From NCBI GenBank assembly GCA_019347945.1, contig JAHWKK010000003.1, forward strand, positions 95,059 to 159,058: a DNA stretch of 64,000 nucleotides, read 5' to 3'. The notes beneath the pieces were generated by a model. That model made no database searches. It had not been told where the DNA came from and worked only from the letters and a program-made list of their open reading frames with translations. The position numbers and the translations under genes were made by a program. Of the stretch, positions 1 to 8,412 are shown piece by piece. Position 1 is the stretch's first letter. Each line of letters opens with the position of its first letter. The DNA is from Acidobacteriota bacterium. GTDB lineage: Bacteria > Acidobacteriota > Thermoanaerobaculia > Gp7-AA8 > JAHWKK01.

Positions 1-69
1 CCATCGCCTTCAATCCACGCTCGAATCATGACTCCGGAGATCACTCGTCCGTCGGGAAGTGTGCCAGCA

Positions 70-258
70 TCAGCTTTCGCGAGCCACGCAGTTGCAGTCG
101 GCCCGCCCTGTGTAAGGGGTAGCGGTCGGGCCCACGCTCGCGGCACGAGCACCGTCGTGTCGGCTCAAAATGACGTGATTCGTTGTGGGCGACTGATGGT
201 GGGAGCAGCCGGCGAGCTGCAGCGCCGAAAGCGCGAGACCCAGTACGAGCATTCTCAT
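70..258 (-). CDS. Small lipoprotein, probably frameshifted
   Basis: This encodes 62 residues beginning with a lipoprotein signal peptide (hydrophobic residues 3-15, lipobox L-A-G-C with Cys18). A strong ribosome site (GAGGAGG, about 6 nt before the ATG) supports the start. After a CNC motif the frame stops at 70. However, the +1 frame continues open to the window edge and reads LAKADAGTLPDGRVISGVMI and onwards, which looks like real protein. The gene may therefore be a longer lipoprotein broken by one indel or sequencing error, and cut by the window edge. I do not recognise the family. It points away from the permease at 476. Confidence 0.45.
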   Translation of the reverse strand: MRMLVLGLALSALQLAGCSHHQSPTTNHVILSRHDGARAASVGPTATPYTGRADCNCVARES

Positions 259-475
259 CTTGACCTCCTCGGGTTTATGACGACTTGCCGAGCGCCAAGG
301 TCACCTGTTCGCGGCTGACGGCTTGCCGCTCACCTGCCTGTGCGCGCCCTGGATACTGTCGAGATCGAGTAGCGGTAGCGCGTGAATCACTCCTTCCGAT
401 TGTTCAGCCAACCATCCCCGGTGATCTCCTCCGGCGACCGCTTCACCGGCACGATTTCTTCAAGCGCTCCGGAAC

Positions 476-1591
476 ATGGAATCGCTGGGCGAAGCTCTGT
501 ACACGGGCGCCGGTATGCTGTGGAAGGCGCTTTGGGCGCTCGCCTTCGGGTATCTCATCTCCGCCGGTATCCAGGTCATCGTCAGTCGTGCGCAGATGGG
601 GAGGGCGCTCGGTGAACGAGGACTGAAAGAGGGGGCGATGGCCGGCTTTTTCGGCTTCGTATCGTCGTCATGCTCGTTTGCGGCGCTCGCGGCCTCGCGC
701 ACCGTCCTCGTCAAGGGCGCCCACCCTTCGAACTCCATGGCGTTTCTCATCGCGTCTACCAATCTCGTCATCGAGCTCGGCATCGTCCTGTACGTTCTCC
801 TCGGCTGGAGGTTCGTGCTCGGCAACTTTGCTCTGGGGCTGCTCATGATGCTCTATGCGTATCTCCTCACGAGGATATGGCTCCCACAGGATGCAGTTGA
901 TGAAGCAAGGGAGCAGGGGGAAAAGGCGACGCAGGAGGAGGAAGAACACGGCCAGCAGGAGGGATTGCACTGGCGCGACGCCCTCGGCAGCTCCGACGGG
1001 TGGAGACGAATCGCCCGCTCGTTCGTCATGGAGTGGAAAATGGTGTGGAAGGAGATCCTGTTCGGTTTCACCATCGCCGGATTCATCTCCGTCTACATTC
1101 CGCAGTCGTTCTGGAACGCAATTTTTCTGAGCGAAGGCGAGCCCTCTTTCTTCGTCGTTCTCGAGAATGCACTGGTCGCTCCGGTCGTGGCCTTTTTCAC
1201 GTTCATTGGCTCGATGGGCAATGTTCCTCTGGCGGCCATGCTGTGGTCCAAGCAGACTTCGTTCGGCGGTGTCATGAGCTTCCTCGGGGCTGATCTCGTC
1301 GCCGCCACCGTTGTCTGGATCCACGTCAAGTACTACGGCTGGAAGTTTGCGCTCTACCTTTCAGGCCTGCTCTACGTATCGATGGTCGCCGCCGGTGTCA
1401 GTGTCCACTATCTCTTTGCCGCGATGAATCTGTTGCCGGAGAAAAGACCAGCGGTCGAGGAGATGATCGCATTCGAGATCGACTACACCTTCTGGCTCAA
1501 CCTCGTGTTCATCCTCATCAGCGCCTCGATGGTCTGGCTGCACACCTCGGGAAAGCAGCAGAATGATGCCTCGGCGGGTCATGAGAATTGA
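476..1591 (+). CDS. Predicted permease, ArsP/DUF318 family
   Basis: This 371-residue inner-membrane protein has about eight to ten hydrophobic segments. It carries the signature of the PF03773 permease family: a GFxSSSCSFAALAASR block near residues 58-72 followed by KGAHPSNSMAFLIAST, and a second related half (GSMGNVPLAAMLW near 240). An acidic/Gln-rich cytoplasmic loop (residues about 140-165) joins the halves. Family members include ArsP, which exports trivalent organoarsenicals, but many homologues have unknown substrates. The conserved Cys in SSSCSF fits a thiophilic substrate. It is convergent with the VKOR-type protein downstream. The family call is secure; the substrate is not. Confidence 0.85.
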   Translation: MESLGEALYTGAGMLWKALWALAFGYLISAGIQVIVSRAQMGRALGERGLKEGAMAGFFGFVSSSCSFAALAASRTVLVKGAHPSNSMAFLIASTNLVIELGIVLYVLLGWRFVLGNFALGLLMMLYAYLLTRIWLPQDAVDEAREQGEKATQEEEEHGQQEGLHWRDALGSSDGWRRIARSFVMEWKMVWKEILFGFTIAGFISVYIPQSFWNAIFLSEGEPSFFVVLENALVAPVVAFFTFIGSMGNVPLAAMLWSKQTSFGGVMSFLGADLVAATVVWIHVKYYGWKFALYLSGLLYVSMVAAGVSVHYLFAAMNLLPEKRPAVEEMIAFEIDYTFWLNLVFILISASMVWLHTSGKQQNDASAGHEN

Positions 1592-1744
1592 GAGCTCTGC
1601 GCACGCCGAGGTGGACAACAACGCCGGCACGGAGCGCATGTATGGGTGATGCACGGTAGCGATGGGACGGTACGGTACGCGCTACACCTCCACCCCAGCC
1701 CGCCGACAGAAATGTTCGAATCGTGGGCTATGGAGCCGGTCGTC

Positions 1745-3187
1745 TCAACGGACGAATCTGTTCCAGCTCCCGTATGACTCGCGGATCGATCCCCGAGGAA
1801 TCGCCAGAAGGGCAATCGCGGCACCGGTCACCGTGGCGAGCACGGCGACGATGAGAGGGGTTGCGGTCATCCAGGGGAGGACGGCCAGCCCGAGTCCGGT
1901 CGGAACATTCAGCCACCGCACGAGCCGAACCGGTTCTCCCATGGCGACCACCGCGATCACGAAGACGATAGGCCCTCCAAGGTGAAAGAGGTGAGCCGGC
2001 GGGCCTGATAGAGCGAAGGCCGCCGGCAGGAACATCAGCGCAAGTCCGGCAAGAGCCGAGGTGGTGAGGCTCCAGGGTGCCGTCAATCCCCACAGCGATG
2101 AGGCGGCCACCGATGCGGGCCGTTCGGTAATCTCGAGCATTTGCGGCGTCCGCTCGTCGGTTACGCTGCTCTCGGCAGGCCCTCCTTTCCAGAATGCAAC
2201 CCAGACGGATTCGCCGCGTTCGCGCGCCTCCCGCAGGTTCTGCGCCATCGCGATCACCTCGTCCACCTGTAGCGGAATCATCGGAAGCATCAGAAGTGCG
2301 GCGGCGAGGCAGAACGTGCACCACGCACCGACGACGACAGGCTGCGAGATCACCAGCACGATGTGTACGAGCCCGAGCGGGATGACAAGAATTCCGAAGA
2401 ACGTCACCATCCACGGCATCGTCCGCCAGCGGGCGGTCCCTCCCATCCAGGCCATGAGAAATTCGATTGTGTAGGCGAATGCACCCAGTGCCGCGTCGGA
2501 GATCGGCCATGAGTGGGACATGTCCGAATCGAGGACGCGACGGCTCCCATCGCCGAAGAAAGGCTCAATGGGCTGGTCGACATATCCGAGCTGGTACGCC
2601 GCGAGGTGCCGCGAGAAGATCCACCCTCCGAATGCAAGCACGATCAGAACTGCCCGCTGCGGCCAGCTCGACGGGTTGTAGCTCCATTCCGGCGGTTGAT
2701 CCCCTCCCATGCGCATGAACGACACCATGCCGGGCATGCCGGGAATCAGGACCGTCAGCGCAATCACGAGAGCACCGACGAGCGTCCCATTCGCATAGAG
2801 AGCCGCAGAAGGCGCCCAGAACACAATTGGCGCCATCGTCAGCCAGATGCCGACGAAACAACAGATCCACGCGCTGATCGGACGGGCTGGCCGCAGGGCT
2901 CTCCAGCCGAACACGACGAGCAGAAGCCCGCTCAGGGCGTCGCTCCAGCGCATCGCTGCGACGCGGCCTTCCAGCGAGAGCCAGACCTCTCGTCCACCGC
3001 TCGGTTCCACGACGGCACTGGCGCCGAGGCTCCAGGACGCGGACATCATCCAGAATCCCAGAATGATCACCGTCCACCACACCCACTGTGTCCGGCGTTG
3101 ATGCTCCTCGAGCATCGCCCGGGTATCGACCTGGGCCTCACCACTCCGGCCATTCATCTCAGGACGGCCGTTTCCGCGAGTGCTCAT
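1745..3187 (-). CDS. SPW-repeat / vitamin K epoxide reductase-like membrane protein
   Basis: This polytopic membrane protein of about 480 residues has two modules. Residues about 80-160 match the SPW repeat (W-S-D-ALSGLLLVVFG, then a second hydrophobic hairpin). Residues about 165-315 form a VKOR-like core with the redox motif W-C-T-F-C (Cys 290 and 293), which in this family re-oxidises disulfide carriers using quinone. The C-terminal third adds about four more spans. I chose the ATG at 3187, which follows AGGAAGG; a GTG lies two codons upstream. No DsbA-like partner is adjacent. It could serve oxidative folding of the neighbouring secreted metal-binding proteins (inference). Confidence 0.75.
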   Translation of the reverse strand: MSTRGNGRPEMNGRSGEAQVDTRAMLEEHQRRTQWVWWTVIILGFWMMSASWSLGASAVVEPSGGREVWLSLEGRVAAMRWSDALSGLLLVVFGWRALRPARPISAWICCFVGIWLTMAPIVFWAPSAALYANGTLVGALVIALTVLIPGMPGMVSFMRMGGDQPPEWSYNPSSWPQRAVLIVLAFGGWIFSRHLAAYQLGYVDQPIEPFFGDGSRRVLDSDMSHSWPISDAALGAFAYTIEFLMAWMGGTARWRTMPWMVTFFGILVIPLGLVHIVLVISQPVVVGAWCTFCLAAALLMLPMIPLQVDEVIAMAQNLREARERGESVWVAFWKGGPAESSVTDERTPQMLEITERPASVAASSLWGLTAPWSLTTSALAGLALMFLPAAFALSGPPAHLFHLGGPIVFVIAVVAMGEPVRLVRWLNVPTGLGLAVLPWMTATPLIVAVLATVTGAAIALLAIPRGSIRESYGSWNRFVR

Positions 3188-3325
3188 GACCACCTTCCTC
3201 GTCCCGCTGCATCAGCAAATGCCGGCTCTCGTTAAGGGAAGCCCTCGACTTCACAGAAATTTTCCGCTTCACTGATTTTTCTTCGCCATTGCGTAGAGCG
3301 CGCGCTCCACCACTCTCACATGATC

Positions 3326-3985
3326 CTATTCCGCGTAACCTTCAGGCAGCGGTGTGGACCGCATCGCCCGAGACATCCCTTCGTCGACGAACTCACTGAC
3401 GGCGCGGTGGGCATGCTGGCGGATCAGAAGGACGATCTGCGGGTCGTCTGAGGTTTCACGAACTCGGACACCACCCGGAATCTCTTCGATCTCCATCCGG
3501 AGCTTTCCGTGATTCTCAAAGAGTTCGCGGAAGACGGGATCCATCATCCGGATAGGCTGACCTTCCTCCACCCGCTCTTTCATCTGATGGACATGCCGGC
3601 GGATCGCCGCAGTGATCTCGGGGTCGTCGCTTCTCGTAACGGTCACCACACCGTCCGGAACGTCGGTCACCTCACGCTCGATACTCTCGTGATTCACGAG
3701 AAGCGTGTGGATCGACTGCATGTCCTCCATCATCCCGCTACCCATTCCCCCACCCATCTCACCACTCATCATCCAGTCGGGCATCGAAGCGTCCGATGCC
3801 ATCATCCCGCCTCCCTCACGATCCATCATCGGCCCGTCCATCATCGAGTCGTCCATCATCGGGATTGAGCTCTGGTCCTGCTCCTCGGATGGGGGCGCCG
3901 GTGAATCGGCTCGACAGCCTGAAATCATCAGAAGGGCCAGGATCAACGGACAAAGAAGGAAGATGCGCATGACGATGATTGGCAT
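3326..3985 (-). CDS. Methionine-rich lipoprotein with duplicated domain
   Basis: This 219-residue exported lipoprotein has hydrophobic residues 6-20 and a lipobox I-S-G-C (Cys24). Residues 41-90 contain 16 Met, mostly as MM pairs next to Asp (MMDD, SMMDG, GPMMD), a composition typical of periplasmic Cu(I)-binding segments. Two copies of a roughly 48-residue unit follow (about 91-139 and 152-200). Each has the form NH-x-(4-6)-E-x-E...(D/E)-(V/I)-PGGV.V...SDDP(E/Q)I...IR.H.H. A second in-frame ATG (3970) directly precedes the signal peptide and may be the true start. I do not recognise the repeat as a named domain. A metal role is inferred. Confidence 0.7.
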   Translation of the reverse strand: MPIIVMRIFLLCPLILALLMISGCRADSPAPPSEEQDQSSIPMMDDSMMDGPMMDREGGGMMASDASMPDWMMSGEMGGGMGSGMMEDMQSIHTLLVNHESIEREVTDVPDGVVTVTRSDDPEITAAIRRHVHQMKERVEEGQPIRMMDPVFRELFENHGKLRMEIEEIPGGVRVRETSDDPQIVLLIRQHAHRAVSEFVDEGMSRAMRSTPLPEGYAE

Positions 3986-4252
3986 TCAACCGTGATGCCG
4001 CTCCCCCGCAACGACTCCGCTGAGAAGAGCGGCGCATGAGCGATCTCAGAGGCCGAGGCCGCTCTTCAGGTTAAAGAGAGGGCATCATCGCCTGGCTGCC
4101 CTGGCCAACACTCTCCGCTCAATTCGAGCCATAAAAGGTACGATTAAATACAAAAAACCGCCACTTCATCCGAAAGGGCGACAGCGTAGTGCGGATGGCG
4201 CGGACCAGCTGAGCACATTGCCGGAGCGTATCCCTGCTCGCGTTGTTTGCGC

Positions 4253-4804
4253 TCATTTTTTCTCGTCGCCGGTCAGTTTCTGCCAGCCCGTCCTGAAGGC
4301 GACGGCGATGATCAGGACGCCGATCAGCGTGCTGGTCGAGAAGCCCCCGGCGTAGATCAGAAGCGCTGCGAGGACCGCCGAGGCGAAACCGAAGAGGATT
4401 CCCGGCACGGGCGATGGCGGAGCCGGAACGTAGCCGCAACGGAGGCACTTCTCGGTCGCGATGCGCGCGGCGTCGGGCGACGATACGCGGGCGAGCGGAG
4501 TGGAGCAGCGGGGACACTCCGGATGGTCATCCCGCGTTCCCTGTTCGTCGTCTTCGACCGGCCCGGAGTCGAGCATCTCGCGCGCAGCTTCGACATCCTC
4601 CCGAGGAACCTGAACCTCGAATCCCGAACTGGCCGTGAGCACGTGAGCCAGATGCGGTTCCATCCGGAGCATCTCGGAGTCCGGGATGATCGCGTCGATC
4701 TCCCCCGAGCGAAGAAGCCCTTTCACGAGCTCTGCTTCCATCAGCGAGGGGACGCTGGCGATCGTGACGAACTGCCTCTCCGCCCCCTCAGATCTCGGCA
4801 CCAC
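4253..4804 (-). CDS. DUF2007 + zinc-ribbon membrane protein
   Basis: This encodes 183 residues from a GTG start. Residues about 10-80 match the DUF2007 'putative signal transducing' fold (FVTIASVPSLMEAELVKGLL, with V.VP.ED...A...L near the end). A zinc ribbon follows (C-P-R-C ... C-L-R-C, about residues 97-123), then two transmembrane helices (about 133-170). The start overlaps the last 17 nt of the K+ channel gene, so the pair is probably translationally coupled. DUF2007 proteins are small and poorly characterised. The last two genes of this run both encode zinc ribbons, which hints at a joint complex. Confidence 0.7.
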   Translation of the reverse strand: MVPRSEGAERQFVTIASVPSLMEAELVKGLLRSGEIDAIIPDSEMLRMEPHLAHVLTASSGFEVQVPREDVEAAREMLDSGPVEDDEQGTRDDHPECPRCSTPLARVSSPDAARIATEKCLRCGYVPAPPSPVPGILFGFASAVLAALLIYAGGFSTSTLIGVLIIAVAFRTGWQKLTGDEKK

Positions 4805-5594
4805 ATCCCCGGCAGTAAACCGCGTCGACCTGATGATCCGCGAGTCCGCAGCTGCCGCAGCGGAGGGAACGGAGCGTCGGCTGCAACCGGCTCATCTCGA
4901 CCGTCACGATCCCCGTCGGCACCGCGATGATTCCGTATCCCATGATCATCAGAACCGAAGCGAGAGCCTTGCCGAGGGTCGTGATCGGAGTGATGTCGCC
5001 GAAGCCGACAGTCGTCAGCGTGACGATCGCCCAGTAGATCCCGGTCGGAATGTTTACGAATCCCGCCTCCGGACCTTCGATCAGGTACATCATCGATCCG
5101 ACGATCACCACGATCGTGAGAACGACGAAGAGAAAAACGGTGATCTTGTGAATGCTCGCACGGAGCGCCCGCGCAAGAACCTCGGCGCCTCCGACGAACT
5201 GCACGAGCTTGAGGACCCGAAAGATCCTGAGCACGCGCAGAACCCGGATCGTTGCGAGGAACTGGGTGCCGGGCACCACGAGACTCAGCCATGTCGGCAG
5301 GATGGCGAGCAGATCGACGATGCCGAAGAAGCTGAAGACGTAGGCTCGCCTTCGGCCGGCGGACCAGATCCTGGCGATGTACTCGATGGTGAACAGAATG
5401 GTGAAAAACCATTCGGCGGCGACGAGAAAGTCGCCGGCTTCGCGATGGTAGCGCGCGACGCTGTCGACGCAGACCACGACGACGCTCAGAACGATGGCGA
5501 TGATGAGGCCGACGTCGAAGGCTCTCCCCGCCGGAGTGTCGTGCCCGAAGATGATCCGACGAACACGTTCGCGGGGCGTCTCGCTCACGAGCAT
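4788..5594 (-). CDS. Voltage-gated-type K+ channel with C-terminal zinc ribbon
   Basis: This 268-residue six-span cation channel has S1 near residues 20-40. S4 is seen as alternating basic residues (RVLRVLRIFRVLKLVQF). A pore helix precedes the K+ selectivity filter T-V-G-F-G-D and S6 follows. After S6 the protein ends with a short tail carrying C-G-S-C ... C-R-G-C, a zinc ribbon not usual in bacterial Kv-like channels. The start is taken at ATG 5594 (MLVSETPRERV), because upstream codons lie in the coaE side and lack channel-like sequence. It lies 67 nt after coaE in the same direction and overlaps the DUF2007 gene. Confidence 0.85.
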   Translation of the reverse strand: MLVSETPRERVRRIIFGHDTPAGRAFDVGLIIAIVLSVVVVCVDSVARYHREAGDFLVAAEWFFTILFTIEYIARIWSAGRRRAYVFSFFGIVDLLAILPTWLSLVVPGTQFLATIRVLRVLRIFRVLKLVQFVGGAEVLARALRASIHKITVFLFVVLTIVVIVGSMMYLIEGPEAGFVNIPTGIYWAIVTLTTVGFGDITPITTLGKALASVLMIMGYGIIAVPTGIVTVEMSRLQPTLRSLRCGSCGLADHQVDAVYCRGCGAEI

Positions 5595-5661
5595 AATGTT
5601 GCATGAAACTGAGGCCGGAGGCCAGAGATGGCGAAGAGGGGCGGCTCTCTCACAAAGTGAC

Positions 5662-6321
5662 TCAGGAGGAGCCCCGTTCCCTCGCTTCGAGCTCTTCTCC
5701 GCGGACGAGCCGTTCGAGATCGAGGGAGAGCATGGCGTGGACGCGGACGACCTCGCGCTCGAGCTCGACCATGTCGCCATCATTGTGGATCACGAAATCG
5801 GCCGCGGCGAGGCGATCCTCTCTCGCCATCTGGCGCGACATCCGCCGCTCGACGTCGGCTTTCCGCATGCCGCGCTCGCGAGCGCGCTTCAGCTGGATCT
5901 CCGGCCGGGCGTCCACGACGATGATCCGGTCGTAGCGCTCACGGCCTCCGGCTTCGATGAGAAGCGTGGCCTCGACCACGACGATCCGGTGGCTCTCCGG
6001 AAATCTCTCGATCTCGTCCTCGATGATCTTCTCCTCCCGGGCGATCACGAGAGGATGGATCAGCGAGTTGAGCCGGGCCGCTTCTTCGTTCGACGAGAAA
6101 GCGATCTTCGCGAGCTTCGCCCGGTCGAGCTCGCCCCGGGAGTCGAGAATGCCTCGGCCGTAATGCTCGACGACGACCGCGAACCCGGGAGCGCCCGGAC
6201 GATAGAGGTCGGAGACGATCCGGTCGGCATCGACGACGAAGCACCCGAGCCCGGCCAGAAGGCGGGCGACAGTCGTCTTGCCGGCTCCGATTCCCCCGGT
6301 CAGGCCGGTCCGGAGAATCAT
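5662..6321 (-). CDS. coaE: Dephospho-CoA kinase
   Basis: This 219-residue cytoplasmic kinase performs the last step of coenzyme A synthesis, phosphorylating the 3'-OH of dephospho-CoA with ATP. The P-loop TGGIGAGKTT lies at residues 8-17, followed by the DADRIV substrate-binding segment. The lid region has the expected R-rich stretch (RERGMRKADVERRMSRQM) and the usual AADFVIHNDGD near the C-terminus. Length is normal for the family. Its ATG overlaps the folD stop as ATGA (6318-6321), so translation is coupled in the menG-folD-coaE operon. Confidence 0.95.
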   Translation of the reverse strand: MILRTGLTGGIGAGKTTVARLLAGLGCFVVDADRIVSDLYRPGAPGFAVVVEHYGRGILDSRGELDRAKLAKIAFSSNEEAARLNSLIHPLVIAREEKIIEDEIERFPESHRIVVVEATLLIEAGGRERYDRIIVVDARPEIQLKRARERGMRKADVERRMSRQMAREDRLAAADFVIHNDGDMVELEREVVRVHAMLSLDLERLVRGEELEARERGSS

Positions 6322-7229
6322 CCCCGCCGTCCTTTAGCCGCTTCGACGGTGTTGCTCATCAGCATCGCGATCGTCATCGGCCCGACCCCTCCTGGAACGG
6401 GTGTGATCCATCCGGCGCGCTTCGCGGCCTGATCGAATTCGACGTCGCCGACGATCACCGAGCCCCGCTTTTCGAGCGCGGCACGCTTAGCGTCGCCCAG
6501 CCTTGCGGCGAGCGGATCGCTCGCCCCGATGCGGTTGATGCCGACGTCGATCACGATCGCCCCTTCCCGGATGGCCGACCCCGGAATCATGAACGGCCGG
6601 CCCACCGCGGCGACGACGATCTCTCCCCGCCCGATCACCTCTTCGAGATTCTTCGTTCGCGAATGACAGATCGTCACGGTTGCATGCTCGCGAAGGAGAA
6701 GCGCGGCGACCGGCTTGCCGACGATGTCGCTCCGGCCGACGACGACGGCATGCTTCCCCTCGATCGATTCGCCGGTCGAGTTGATGAGCCGAATGCAGCC
6801 CGCGGGTGTGCAGGGAACGAGCGACTTCCGTCCGAGCTGGAGGTTTCCGACGTTGATCGGATGAAAGCCGTCGACGTCCTTCGCCGGATCGATTCTTCGA
6901 AGAAGCGACTCGGAATCGAGATGGCCGGGAATCGGAAGCTGCAGAAGGATCCCGTCGACCTCGTCATTCTCGTTGAGCTCGTCGATCACGTTCTCGAGAT
7001 CTTTCTGACGGACGTCGCCCGGCAGGTGCTTCTGCTCTCCACGAATCCCGAGCTCCCGTGCTTTTGCCGCCTTGTTCCGAACGTAAATCTCGGATGCGGG
7101 ATCGTCTCCGACCCGGACCGCAACGAGTCCGGGAGTGATCTCCCGCCCCGCGAGCTCGCTCACCGCGGAGCGAACCTCGAGCTCGACCGTCTTCGCCACC
7201 TCTTTGCCGTCAATGGTCCGGCCCGTCAT
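6318..7229 (-). CDS. folD: Methylenetetrahydrofolate dehydrogenase/cyclohydrolase
   Basis: This 303-residue bifunctional enzyme interconverts 5,10-methylene-, methenyl- and 10-formyl-tetrahydrofolate with NADP. Visible family motifs are YVRNKAAKAREL with the catalytic Lys, DGILLQLPIPGHLD, the VVGRSDIVGKP nucleotide-binding segment, and the C-terminal PVPGGVGPMTIAML. The start is the ATG at 7229 (MTGRTIDGKEVA), overlapping the menG stop by ATGA. Its stop overlaps coaE in the same way, so the three genes form one transcript with coupled translation. Confidence 0.96.
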   Translation of the reverse strand: MTGRTIDGKEVAKTVELEVRSAVSELAGREITPGLVAVRVGDDPASEIYVRNKAAKARELGIRGEQKHLPGDVRQKDLENVIDELNENDEVDGILLQLPIPGHLDSESLLRRIDPAKDVDGFHPINVGNLQLGRKSLVPCTPAGCIRLINSTGESIEGKHAVVVGRSDIVGKPVAALLLREHATVTICHSRTKNLEEVIGRGEIVVAAVGRPFMIPGSAIREGAIVIDVGINRIGASDPLAARLGDAKRAALEKRGSVIVGDVEFDQAAKRAGWITPVPGGVGPMTIAMLMSNTVEAAKGRRG

Positions 7230-7906
7230 TTCACACCTCGATAGAAAGTGGCGATGCCACCGGACAATGGAGCTCTCTCGACTGACGAAAAGCCTGCTTC
7301 GCGCATCAACTCGACGAAGCGTTCTCCTTCGGGAAAGCCGTCGATCGAATCGACGAGATATTGGTAGGGAGCCCTCGAGCCGCTGATGAACCCGCCGAGC
7401 AGGGGAAGAACGTGGCGCATGTAGGGACGATAAACGAAACGGAGGGGAGTGTGGGGATGGGAGAACTCCAGGACACCACAGGCGCCCCCCTCGCGGAGGA
7501 CTCTGCGCATCTCCTGCAGTCCGGCGAGCGGATCGGCAAAGTTCCGGATGCCGAACGAAACGGTGACCCCGTCGAAGGTGTCGTCGGCGAACGGAAGCGC
7601 CAGCGCGTCGCCGGCGATCGGACTGATCCCGAACCGCTCGTACCGGGGGCGACCGGCATGCAGCATCTCGAATGTGAAGTCGGAAGCGACCACACGGTGG
7701 CCTCCGAATCGCAGCAGGTCGGCCGCGAGGTCGCCCGTCCCCGAGGCGACGTCGAGGACCCGGCCCGGGGAATCGAGGAGGCGTGCCGAAATACGCTTTC
7801 GCCATCCGACGTCCTGGCGCATCGAGAGGAGGCGGTTGGCCAGATCGTATCGTGGCGCAATTCGGGCGAACATCGCGCGGATGCTTCCCGGACGTTTGTC
7901 GAGCAC
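7226..7906 (-). CDS. menG: Menaquinone C-methyltransferase, UbiE/MenG type
   Basis: This 226-residue SAM-dependent methyltransferase has the UbiE/COQ5 signatures: YDLANRLLSMRQDVGWR near the N-terminus, SAM motif LDVASGTGDLA, then GDALALPFADDTFDGVTVSFGIRNF. It methylates demethylmenaquinone (or the ubiquinone precursor). No ubiquinone genes are seen here, so the menaquinone role is inferred. The start is GTG 7906; a TAGAAG box ends just 6 nt upstream, suggesting a leaderless mRNA. It is the first gene of the menG-folD-coaE operon. Confidence 0.88.
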   Translation of the reverse strand: MLDKRPGSIRAMFARIAPRYDLANRLLSMRQDVGWRKRISARLLDSPGRVLDVASGTGDLAADLLRFGGHRVVASDFTFEMLHAGRPRYERFGISPIAGDALALPFADDTFDGVTVSFGIRNFADPLAGLQEMRRVLREGGACGVLEFSHPHTPLRFVYRPYMRHVLPLLGGFISGSRAPYQYLVDSIDGFPEGERFVELMREAGFSSVERAPLSGGIATFYRGVK

Positions 7907-7912
7907 GGGGGG

Positions 7913-7918
7913 CTTCTA
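7913..7918 (-). promoter_or_regulatory. Putative leaderless -10 box of menG
   Basis: TAGAAG on the minus strand, separated by six C residues from GTG 7906. At this spacing transcription would begin at or within a base or two of the start codon. No Shine-Dalgarno sequence fits between them. Confidence 0.5.
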
Positions 7919-7923
7919 TCACG

Positions 7924-7959
7924 AGAAGAGTGAAGGGTGAAGAGTGAAGAGTGAAGGGG
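7924..7959. repeat. Heptamer tandem repeat (GTGAAGR)n
   Basis: About five near-perfect copies of the 7-bp unit GTGAAGA/GTGAAGG lie directly upstream of the menG promoter. They are non-coding, and copy number could vary by slippage. Confidence 0.8.
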
Positions 7960-8009
7960 TTCCACGCAGTTGATCCTTTCCAAGGGGGAAAAGAGCGTAC
8001 GGTCGGGCT

Positions 8010-8206
8010 CTTGCAGCGCTTCGCTTGGGCTGATGTCCCAACCTGCAAGGTCCTTCGCCTGCCCGCCCGACCGCCCGCTCAGGATGACGTTGGTTTGAGT
8101 ACGCGAGTTCGGTTGTTTCTGCACTCACGGGTGTCAGCGAAGCGCCGACTTTCAAGTTCATTTCCGTTTCACCGGCGCAGGCGCCGGTCACTTGCTCAGG
8201 ATGACG
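8010..8206 (-). repeat. Dispersed repeat family 1, copy A
   Basis: Read on the minus strand, this roughly 200-bp block carries in order: CATCCTGAGCAA, TGACCG, CGCCGGTGAAACGGAAATGAA, then ACTCAAACC, a GAGCGGGCGGTCGGG segment, CTTGCAGGTTGGGACATC and AGCCCAAGCGAAGCGCTGC. The same string recurs on the plus strand at 23458-23631. Short open frames across it are not conserved between copies. It fills most of the 506-bp gap between menG and rlmB; no gene is seen there. Confidence 0.8.
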
Positions 8207-8400
8207 AATGTGAATGGATCGCCAGGACGCGCGACGAGGAATGTGAAGTCCAGGTTCAGACGCGGAACCCTGCATAATTTGTAAATCAGATTTTCAATCT
8301 ATGCAGATTGCAGGCATTCTGGCGAAAACGATCGTGGCGATCTGATCTGTTCGGCCGGATCCGGGCAGAGGTCACGCTCTCTTCTCGCGCCGCTGTCCCG

Positions 8401-8406
8401 CATAAT
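8401..8406 (+). promoter_or_regulatory. Putative leaderless -10 box of rlmB
   Basis: CATAAT followed by a 6-nt spacer and GTG 8413. This supports the chosen GTG and an apparently leaderless transcript. No recognisable -35 hexamer at 17 bp. Confidence 0.5.
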
Positions 8407-8412
8407 GAAGCT

